Positions 1 to 9,826 of a stretch of 64,000 nt of DNA are shown one piece after another. The stretch is from the NCBI GenBank assembly GCA_036852015.1, contig JAANDG010000729.1:1-64000 (forward strand), written 5' to 3'. Each line of letters opens with the position of its first letter. Position 1 is the stretch's first letter. This DNA comes from Pelodera strongyloides (lineage: Eukaryota; Nematoda; Chromadorea; Rhabditida; Rhabditidae). Made by a program: the position numbers and the translations under genes. A model generated the notes under the pieces. The model did no database searches and was not told where the DNA came from. It saw nothing but the letters and a program-made list of their open reading frames with translations.

Positions 1-2757
1 AAACCGTGTGGCAATTCAGTCTAAGCTGAAATACATCTTGCCACAGGGTTTTCCCAGATGAAAACCGTGTGGCAAATTCAGTTAAAGCTGAAATACATCT
101 TGCCACAGGGTTTTCCCAGAAAACCGTGTGGCAAATTCAGTCTAAGCTGAAATACATCTTGCCACAGGGTTTTCCAGGTGAAAACCGTGTGGCAAATTCA
201 GTCTAAGCTGAAATACATCTTGCCACAGGGTTTTCCCAGATGAAAACCGTGTGGCAGATTCAGTCTAAGCTGAAATACATTTGCCACAGGGGTTTTTCAG
301 AAATGAAAACCGTGTGGCAAATTCAGTCTAAGCTGAAATACATCTTGCCACAGGGTTTTGAAATACCCAGGTGAAAACCGTGTGGCAGATTCTTCAGTTA
401 AAAGACTAAATCTTGCCACAGGGTTTTCCCAGATGAAAACCGTGTGGCAGAATTCAGTCTAAAGCTGAAATACATCTTGCCACAGGGTTTTCCCAGTGAA
501 AACCGTGTGGCAAATTCAGTTTAAACTGAAATACATCTTGCCACAGGGTTTTCCCAGGTGAATCGTGTGTGGCAAATTCAGTCTAAGGAAATGCCACAGG
601 GTTTTCCCAACCGTGTGGCAAATTCAGTTAAGCTGAAATACATCTTGCCACAGGGTTTCCCAGGTGAAAACAGTGTGGCAAATTCAGTCTAAAACTGCTG
701 CAAATACATCTTGCCACAGGGTTTTCCCAGATGAAAACCGTGTGGCAAATTCAGTCTAAGCTGAAATACATCTTGCCACAGGGTTTTCCCAGAGTGAAAA
801 CCGTGTGGCAAATTCAGTTAAAACTGAAATCATCTTGCCACAGGGTTTTCCCAGATGAAAACCGTGTGGCAAATTCAGTCTAAGCTGAAATACATCTTGC
901 CACAGGGTTTTCCCAGTGAAAACCGTGTGGCAAATTCATCTAAACTGAAATCATCTGGGTTTCCCAAAACGTGTGTGCAAAACTTGCAAATAAATTTTCA
1001 ACTGAAATACATCTTGCCACAGGGTTTTCCAGATGAAAACCGTGTGGCAAATTCAGTCTAAGCTGAAATACATCTTGCCACAGGGTTTTTCCAGATGAAA
1101 ACCGTGTGGCAAATTCAGTCTAAACTGAAATACATCTTGCCACAGGGTTTTCCCAGGAAAATCGTGTGGCAAATTCAGTCTAAGCTGAAATACATCTTGC
1201 CAGAAAACAGTGTGGCAAATTCAGTTAACTGAAATACATCTTGCCACAGGGTTTTCCCAGAAAACCGTGTGGCAAATTCAGTCTAAGCTGAAATACATCT
1301 TGCCACAGGTTTTCCCAGGTGAAAACAGTGTGGCAAATTCAGTCTAAAGCTGAAAATACAATCTTGCCACAGGGTTTTCCCAGATGAAAAACCGTGTGGC
1401 AAATTCAGTTTAAACTGAAATACATCTTGCCACAGGGTTTTCCCAGATGAAAACCGTGTGGCAAATTCAGTCTAAGCTGAAATACATCTTGCCACAGGGT
1501 TTTCCCAGATGAAAACCGTGTGGCAAATTCAGTTTAAACTGAAATACATCTTGCCACAGGGTTTTCCCAGATGAAAACGTGTGGCAAATTCAGTTTAAGC
1601 TGAAATACATCTTGCCACAGGGTTTTCCCAGAGGTGAAAACCGTGTGGCAAATTCAGTTTAAGCTGAAATACATCTTGCCACAGGGTTTTCCCAGATGAA
1701 ATGTGTGGCAAATTCAGTCTAAGCTGAAATACATCTTGCCACAGGTTTTCCAGATGAAAACCGTGTGGCAAATTCAGTCTAAGCTGAAATAATCTTGCCA
1801 CAGGGTTTCCAGATGAAAAACCAAAAGTGTGGCAAATTCAGTTTAAGCTGAAATACATCTTGCCACAGGGTTTTCCCAGGTGAAAACCGTGTGGCAAATT
1901 CAGTCTAACTGAAATACATCTTGCCACAGGGTTTTCCCAGATGAAAACCGTGTGGCAATTCAGTCTAAGCAACATCTTGCCACAGGGTTTTCCCAAGAAA
2001 AAATCGTGTGAAATGCAAATTCAGTCTAAGCTGAAATACATTTGCCACAGGGTTTTCCCAGGTGAAAAAATGGTGGCAAATTCAGTTCTAAGCTGAAATA
2101 CATCTTGCCACAGGGTTTTCCCAGATGAAAACCGTGTGGCAAATTCAGTTTAAGCTGAAATAGATCTTGCCACAGGGTTTTCCCAGATGAAAACCGTGTG
2201 GCAAATTCAGTCTAAGCAGAAATACATCTTGCCACAGGGTTTTCCCAGGTGAAAACCGTGTGGCAAATTCAGTCTAAGCTGAAATACATCTTGCCACAGG
2301 GTTTTCCCAGATGAAAACCGTGTGGCAGATTCAGTCTAAGCAAATACATCTTGCCACAGTTTTTGATGAAAACCGTGTGGCAAATTCAGTTTAAGCTGAA
2401 ATAGATCTTGCCACAGGGTTTCCAGTTGAAAACCGCCACAGGGTGTGGCAAATTCAGTACTACTGAAATACAAGCTCTTGCCACAGGGTTTTCCCAGATG
2501 AAAAACCGTGTGGCAATTCAGTCTAAGCTGAAATAATCTTGCCACAGGGTTTCCCAGATGAAAACCGTGTGGCAAATCAGTCTAAGCTGAAATACATCTT
2601 GCCACAGGTTTTCCAGGTGAAAACCGTGTGGAAATTCAGTAAGCTGAAATACATCTTGCCACAGGGTTTTCCCAGATGAAAACGTGTGGCAAATTCAGTT
2701 AAGCTGAAATACATCTTGCCACAGGGTTTTAGGTGAAAAAGTGTGGCAAATTAGTCT
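1..2757. repeat. 60-bp tandem array with two hairpins per unit
   Basis: About 45 degenerate copies of a unit near 60 bp. Each unit carries GCCACAGGGTTTTC followed a few bases later by GAAAACCGTGTGGC, which are near-perfect inverse complements and can fold into a stem of about 13 bp. A second small stem is formed by TTCAG and CTGAA in the intervening segment. Units differ mainly by short indels, so open frames crossing the array are chance. The left end is cut by the window edge. The arm sequence recurs, with one change, just upstream of the TATA box in the 1.25-kb repeats that follow. Confidence 0.97.
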
Positions 2758-3292
2758 AATTAAAGTGTTAATTAATGAAAATGAGTGATTTTCACATATT
2801 TTGTAGAGAATATCACGGGGAATCCAATGCCGTCGAGACGTTGCAAATTCGTCAAATTTTGACGGAGTTATACCCGTCTGAACACGTGATATTGTTCATT
2901 ACGCACTAGCACAATTAATAATCGTTATTAATAATAACAGGGCTTAACCTGCTTACTAAGCAATGCATTTTTCGATATGTTGTAGAGGGTAATTTTGTGA
3001 GTAAAATGACGCCTTGATACTGAATATTGACCAAGGTTTGCCCAAGATATTGATTATAATTGCGTATAATTGGCACCTCAATTCACCGTACACCTGTGTT
3101 ATTACATTTCTTTTTATATTCCTAATGTTTCCAACTATATTTCCTATATATTTTCACATTTAAGGTCTATTTTCTATTCAAGACCGTTATTTCCAAGTTT
3201 CCAGGTCGCCGCAACGTTGCGTCATCCGAAGTTTAGCATATCACTGAATTAGCATAAGTGCAATTGTCTGGGTTTTGTCTGAAAATGCCCGT

Positions 3293-3335
3293 GCCACACG
3301 GTTTTCGGGTATAAAAGCAGGCTGGAAGCTCAGTC
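3293..3335 (+). promoter_or_regulatory. TATA plus initiator-like core promoter, repeat copy 1
   Basis: GCCACACGGTTTTC (3293-3306) is followed by TATAAAAG (3310-3317) and TCAGTC (3330-3335), an initiator-like hexamer about 20 bp downstream of the TATA box. The upstream element sits in a small palindrome CCGTG-CCA-CACGG. The whole block is conserved in all three full repeat copies, unlike the flanking AT-rich DNA. Transcription is inferred only. Confidence 0.5.
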
Positions 3336-4523
3336 TCGAGCGAACCTGGCCTACTCGAGGAATGGGGTTGTGAAGCTTTATTTAGGTTTTAATTAAGAAC
3401 TTGGTGTTAAAAAATGGTGAATTGAACTGTTTGACTACTGTAGCATCAAAAACTTGATGATGCCGAGGTGTGTTGATACGTGGTAATTGATAATTAACAC
3501 ACAAATATATAAATTTATTTTGACCTGTTAATTAAATGATTTCACTAATTAATCATTAATTAATCGATCACGTAATATTAAAAGAACTTACTACGTGAAC
3601 AAGGTGCACGCCGTAATACTATAAATCAGAATACGGACGAAGATATGGAAATAGGTGCTAATTGACAGTAATTACACTGATACAAAGAAAGTATTTGATG
3701 TATTATCATCAGGATTTCAGTTATTAAGTCCTTGTTTAGTAACAGATCCATGCATCACTACATACATCAGATAGGCTCTGACGGTGATAGATACTCAACA
3801 AATTCAGATTTGTTATCAATATCAGAGTATCAGATAATTGATAGCAATTAAGAAAGAACCAGCAACAAATGAATATCCAAACTTATTACCATCAGTGATT
3901 TACACGTTGCTTGATTGGCTGTCTTGAAGTAATCACAATGTAACAAGCGCAGCAAAGGAAAATAACCAGCTAGCGTATTTCAGTCACTAATAATTAAAGT
4001 GCTAATTAATGAAAATGAGTGATTTTCACACATTTTGTAGAGAATTTCACGGGGAATCCAATGCCGTCGATATATTGAAAATTGGTCAAATTTTGACGGA
4101 GTTATAGCCTTTTGAATGTGTGATATTGTTCATTACGCACCTGCACAATTAATAATCGTTATTAATAATAACAGGGCGTAACCTGCTTACTAAGCAATGC
4201 ATTTCTGATATGTTGTAGAGGGTAATTTTGTGAGTAAAATGAGACCTTGATACTGAAAATTGACCAAGGTTTGCCCAAGATATTGATTATAATTGCGTAT
4301 AATTGGCACCTCAATTCACCGTACACCTGTGTTATTACATTCCTTTTTATATTCCTAATGTTTCCAACTATATTTCCTATATATTTTCACATTTAAGGTC
4401 TATTTTCTATTCAAGACCCTTATTTCCAAGTTTCCAGGTCGCAACGTTGCGTCATCCGAAAGTTTAGCATATCACTGAATTAGCATAAGTGCAATTGTCT
4501 GGGTTTTGTCTGAAAATGCCCGT

Positions 4524-4566
4524 GCCACACGGTTTTCGGGTATAAAAGCAGGCTGGAAGCTCAGTC
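4524..4566 (+). promoter_or_regulatory. TATA plus initiator-like core promoter, repeat copy 2
   Basis: Same block as in copy 1: GCCACACGGTTTTC at 4524-4537, TATAAAAG at 4541-4548 and TCAGTC at 4561-4566. Spacing between the elements is unchanged although the surrounding repeat has accumulated indels. Confidence 0.5.
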
Positions 4567-5784
4567 TCGAGCGAACCTGGCCTACTCGAGGAATGGGGTT
4601 GTGAAGCTTTATTTAGGTTTTAATTAAGAACTTGGTGTTAAAAAATGGTGAATTGAACTGTTTGACTACTGTAGCATCAAAACATGATGCCGAGGTGAGG
4701 TGTGTTGATACGTGGTGTAATGATAATTGTAATTAATACATAATAATCGAATATACTGAAATTGATTTAAATTTATTATTGATTTTATTTACACTGAATT
4801 ACACACTAATAATCAGATCACTTGTAATATTATTAAAAGAACTTACTACGTGAGTTTACAGGTGCACCCGGTAACACTATAAATCAGTACGGAGATATGG
4901 AAATAGGTGGTAATTGACAGTAATTACACTGATACAAAGAAATCAGCAGCATTTGATGTATTATCACCTGGGATTTCAGTTATTAAGTCCTTGTTTAGTA
5001 ACAGATCCATGATCACTACTACATACATGAAATAGGCTCTGACGGTGATAGATACTCAACAAATTCAGATTTGTTATCAATATCAGAGTATCAGATAATG
5101 ATAGCAATTAAGAAAGAAACCAGCAACAAATGAATATCCAAACTTATTACCATCAGTGATTTACACGTTGCTTGATTGGCTGTCTTGAAGTAATCACAAT
5201 GTAACAAGCGCGCAGCAAAGGAAAATAACCAGCTAGCGTATTCAGTCACTAATAATTAAAGTGTTAATTAATGAAAATGAGTGATTTTCACATATTTTGT
5301 AGAGAATTTCACGGGGAATCCAATGCCGTCGATATATTGAAAATTCGTCAAATTTTGACGGAGTTATAGCCTTTTGAATGTGTGATATTGTTCATTACGC
5401 ACCTGCACAATTAATAATCGTTATTAATCATAACAGGGCTTAACCTGCTTACTAAGCAATGCATTTTTGATATGTTGTAGAGGGTAATTTTGTGAGTAAA
5501 ATGACGCCTTGATACTGAATATTGACCAAGGTTTGCCCAAGATATTGATTATAATTGCGTATAATTGGCACCTCAATTCACCGTACACCTGTGTTATTAC
5601 ATTCCTTTTTATATTCCTAATGTTTCCAACTATATTTCCTATATATTTTCACATTTAAGGTCTATTTTCTATTCAAGACCCTTATTTCCAAGTTTCCAGG
5701 TCCGCAACGTTGCGTCATCAAAGTTTAGCATATCACTGAATTAGCATAAGTGCAATTGTCTGGGTTTTGTCTGAAAATGCCCGT

Positions 5785-5827
5785 GCCACACGGTTTTCGG
5801 GTATAAAAGCAGGCTGGAAGCTCAGTC
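5785..5827 (+). promoter_or_regulatory. TATA plus initiator-like core promoter, repeat copy 3
   Basis: Third copy: upstream element at 5785-5798, TATAAAAG at 5802-5809, TCAGTC at 5822-5827. The partial fourth copy (6497-6660) ends before reaching this block. Confidence 0.5.
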
Positions 5828-6807
5828 TCGAGCGAACCTGGCCTACTCGAGGAATGGGGTTGTGAAGCTTTATTTAGGTTTTAATTAAGAAACTTGGTGT
5901 TAAAAAATGGTGAATTGAACTGTTTGACTACTGTAGCATCAAAACATGATGCCGAGGTGTGTTGATACGTTGTAATTGGTAATTAACTACACAAATCAAT
6001 AGTAAAGTTTTATTTTGACCTGTTAATTAAACTGATTTCACTAATTAAACATTAATTAACGATCACTTATGTAATATTATTAAAAGAACTTACTACGTGA
6101 ACAAGGTGCACATGGTAACACTATAAATCAGTACGGAGATATGGAAATAGGGGGTAATTGACAGTAATTACACTGATACAAAGAAATCAGCAGCATTTGA
6201 TGTATTATCACCTGGGATTTCAGTTATTAAGTCCTTGTTTAGTAACAGATCCATGCATCACTACTACATACATGAAATAGGCTCTGACGGTGATACATAC
6301 TCAACAAATTCAGATTTGTTATCAATATCAGAGTATCAGATAATTGATAGCAATTAAGAAAGAAAGCAACAAATGAATATCCAAACTTATTACCATATCA
6401 GTGATTTACATGTTTCTTGATTGGCTGTCTTGTATAAGTCACAATGCACCGCGCGCAGCAAAGGTAAACAACCAGCTAGCGTTTTCAGTCACTAATAATT
6501 AAAGTGTTAATTAATGAAAATGAGTGATTTTCGCATATTTTGTAGAGAATTTCACGGGGAACCCAGTGCCGTGGATAGATTGAAAATTCGTCAAATTTTG
6601 ACGGAGTTATACCCGTCTGAACATGTGATTTTGTTCATTAGGCACCAGTACAGTTAATAAATAATATACTGTATTCTATAATTTTATACTGTGTAAAAGT
6701 ATACTGTTTCGAAACTTATACTGAACAACTGTTTTCGCGCCGCAGAAAGGAACGAATAAGCATATAAAAAGTGCAGTTCGCCGGCATGCGTTCCAAAACC
6801 ACATGCC

Positions 6808-6842
6808 AAGCCTAAGCATGAGCCTAAGCCTAAGCCTAAGCT
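6808..6842. repeat. Short GCCTAA telomere-like run
   Basis: Three perfect GCCTAA hexamers (6822-6839) plus a detached one at 6810-6815. The complementary strand reads TTAGGC, the telomere hexamer known from nematodes. The run is too short to be a telomere here and may be chance or an interstitial relic. Confidence 0.45.
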
Positions 6843-8905
6843 CATAGGATCAGAAGGAATGTTGAAATGCTCAGACCTTTCATCAAACGCGAATTTATGG
6901 GAATCCGATTAATCCAACTATTATTTTATTTTGGTCGCATCGTTTAACACGTAAACGACGGGACATAGAAAATTCCTTCCGATTTACTTACAAAAATAAG
7001 TTGAGACTTAAGTTTTCATGTGCCTGGCCGTTCGTTATTCAACTTATTTTCCTTTACTTGTCCCTTAGGGTTAGTATTCACATTGTCTACAAGGTTCAAA
7101 ACACTGTGGTTTATCCCATGGAAGTGGTCCTTTGTGTTTTGGTCATTCATTAGAAGGTTTTGATTCTGAACCTCCAAGTCTAGACTAGTGTAGTAGAGTA
7201 GTCTAGACGTCTGCATAGATTTCTATTGGCTATTCTTTGTCAGACGTCAGACTGTCTGTCACAAAGGGTCTCAATAAATAGGTACGCGATTAGCACACAA
7301 TTGGGACCAGTAAGGTTATCGGAGAAGCAAACTTTTGAAAGTTGGATGATTTTCCACTAAGTTCTGACTCGCCTAAGTATGGTGGCTCTCAACCGCGCTC
7401 GCCCCCACTGCGCGACTGGCTGGGGGTGCGCTGCGCGGTTGGCCGTGGGTACGCTGCGCGATTGAGTCCCCCGAGGCACCACGCACTTATCCGCATAGTT
7501 TGCAAACTACTCTGCCGGCTGCGCGCCCCTGTGCGCGGTACGCGGCTGTCTACGCCCGCCGCACTGGAAACTGAGCGGCTGGGTACACGTGCGCTGCGGC
7601 GCGAGGTTGTGCTGCGTACCCAGGAACGTAGTATAGTACGAGCCGTGCAATATTAGAGTCCAGTTATTGTTTGCTGATTAGATCTATAGTCGACAGGACA
7701 CTAGACGTTTTTTCGCGTTTAATATTGGTCATAAACGATATTCTTCGCGAGAATTGGACAATATTCTGGTTGTCCTAAGGAATATTTTGTTTGGTTTTTT
7801 TCAAATCTAGACTAATTTCATAATAGTGCAGAGTTGCCTATACCGTCTGGACATGTGCATCTAGAGTTCAAACATAAACTCCGGGCAGCATGGACTTCAG
7901 ACTGTCTGCGTTTCACAAAGGGTCTCTTTCGGGGACGCGATTGGAGAATAAAGACAGACAAAAGGGCGGCTAAAACCATTTACGCTAAACCCAGATGCCT
8001 TACGAATCTACATCTAGGGGTACAAACACAAGGAATTCATGAGTCTGAGTCAACATCGGATGGGGAGCGCGAGAAATAAAAAGTATTTCAGAAAAACAAT
8101 ATTACATTAGACACAACATTCGTGGAGTTGCCTACCAGGTAACGTAGCCACACAATGTTAATTTGCGAAGTTACGTGAGAGTTGTAGACTTAAGTAATAA
8201 TAGTGGCCTTAAGACTTTGTTTCATTCTTTTAGAAGGTTTTGAGCTTCAAGTCGCCACTGCACTAGTCTTACTAGTCATAGCTAGACGTCTGCACTGCAC
8301 ACGTCTATGCCTGCTTTTTGATTACCACACAGCGCCTCTATAGGGACTCGTCTACCACGTAATTGGGTCAGAATAAACGATTTGCCATTCTAAACCCAAC
8401 GGGATATTACAAAGGGACTGGCCTGGCGTATGTGAACGAAAAACCACACCAAAGTTGAAGACCGTCACACTGACGCCTACAAGGCCCACTAGCGCCGGTA
8501 CCTACCCCAGGCCCGAAATGGGTGGGCCGCCACGCATGGGCCCACTAGTTTATTTGTTGGCCACGCACCGCATACTGTTTCAAGTTGAAGAACTGGTGGC
8601 GTTGTTTGTTGGCGAAACACTGTAGACTGTAGTATTACATTCCTATTACACACCACGAGCGGTGTATTAGTATTGTTGCCCATTTCAAGAGATTTTAATC
8701 GATAATTATGTAGGAATTGATAATTATGCGGAAAGGAAACCAACATTGCTACGTACCAATTAATGTTTTACCACTTCTTTTCACGAATTTGAATAATAAT
8801 TTTACATCAAAAAGCTTCGTTTAGTAATTTTCTCCACAAGAGAATTTGGTATGTTGGTACGTTTTCTTCCTTATTCAGTCTGCACGTCGATTTAGAATCG
8901 TTATC
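6843..8905. other. Unassigned stretch with a diverged internal repeat
   Basis: No convincing gene. Two related segments occur near 7142-7215 and 8222-8300: both begin TTAGAAGGTTTTGA and both contain TAGACGTCTGCA, with diverged sequence between. A further shared pair, ACAAAGGGTCTC, lies at about 7261 and 7916. This suggests old duplications. Short open frames here lack splice or family support. Confidence 0.5.
7342..7656 (+). other. GC-rich block with a 104-codon open frame
   Basis: This block is clearly richer in G+C than its AT-rich surroundings and has repeated CTGCGCG motifs. The open frame encodes an Arg/Pro/Leu-rich product, as expected when GC-rich DNA simply lacks stop codons. No family is recognised. 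It could equally be a CpG-rich regulatory block; coding status is doubtful. Confidence 0.2.
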
Positions 8906-9253
8906 CCATTCTTCTTGCATACATTAGGTTGGTAGACTATTTTCACTTAGGTGTTATACCCTATTGTAGTTTGTAGAGTTATGTTCACGTACGCGTTCTC
9001 TCTGCTCGTTCTCTGACCTCTCAAACCCCCATGTTTCACTTGCAAGTTATTAGAGTGTCCGCTAATACTTAACTAAACACCATTCTTCTTGCATACATTA
9101 GGTTGGTAGACTATTTTCACTTAGGTGTTATACCCTATTGTAGTTTGTAGAGTTATGTTCACGTACGCGTTCTCTCTGCTCGTTCTCTGACCTCTCAAAA
9201 CCCCATGTTTCACTTGCAAGTTATTAGAGTGTCCGCTAATACTTAACTAAACA
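8906..9253. repeat. 174-bp near-identical tandem duplication
   Basis: Segment 8906-9079 is repeated immediately at 9080-9253, with only about one base difference (a C/A change in the CAAACCCCC / CAAAACCCC run). Both copies begin CCATTCTTCTTGC. The near identity indicates a recent event or an assembly duplication. Confidence 0.95.
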
Positions 9254-9826
9254 CTTGCTAACGACCTCTGACGGTCTCGAACCTTTACTTTAGTTCTTGA
9301 CTTTTACATATAAACGCTGCAACGTATTTGATCGAGATTTGCCTCATCTTAGCCTGGCTTTGCTTTCGCGCAAAAACTACGGTAAATTAGCATGCTAAGT
9401 TTTTGCACTTCCGGTGATGAAAATTCATTATTCTAATGTGAGAAATCATTTGACTTCTAGACTTTTCGACTGTGCGGTATGTTCTTAGCTTGTTCTTATA
9501 ATACTTTTTACTTTCAGTACAACTTTATCATCTTTAGTTCTTCTTTAGTAAAGTAACAAGCCTTTTCAAATCGCGCGCCCATTTTGCGCACTTTTGCCGT
9601 AAATTCGCGCATTTTGTGCGTTCGAAAAGCAAAATGCGCTTTTTGCCATCGCCTAAGAAAGTTAATTTAAATTTTCAGTTCATTAAGTGATTTCTTTCTG
9701 TTTAGCGCGCTTCATGTATGTTTTGTATCATGTATAACTCCGTGACCGTGTTTTCTGAAGTCTTGTAACCGAATTTTTCATCAATTAGCAATTTATCTAT
9801 TTGTACCTCATTTCTTTCATATTTAG

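Larger units (their letters stand above)
2758..6660. repeat. 1.25-kb tandem repeat, three full copies and a partial one
   Basis: Copies begin at about 2758, 3992, 5254 and 6497, giving periods of 1234, 1262 and 1243 bp. The fourth copy breaks off near 6660. Copies are highly similar, with scattered indels concentrated after the promoter-like block (for example around 3480-3620, 4700-4870 and 5960-6130). No long open frame is kept between copies, so the unit does not look protein-coding. Each full copy holds one TATA/initiator block. The arrangement of promoter-bearing long repeats beside short enhancer-like repeats resembles a spacer region such as an rDNA intergenic spacer, but no rRNA sequence is present to prove that. 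Confidence 0.95.

Noticed and set aside
855..1061. Open frames inside the 60-bp array
   Set aside because: They are frames through a degenerate repeat, broken by indels in neighbouring units.
1..2757. CRISPR-like array of short repeats
   Set aside because: Units are contiguous and similar along their whole length, with no unique spacers; other features are eukaryotic.
2758..6660. LTR retrotransposon with tandem LTRs
   Set aside because: No integrase, protease or RT between copies, no primer-binding site seen, and three near-equal direct units fit a satellite better.
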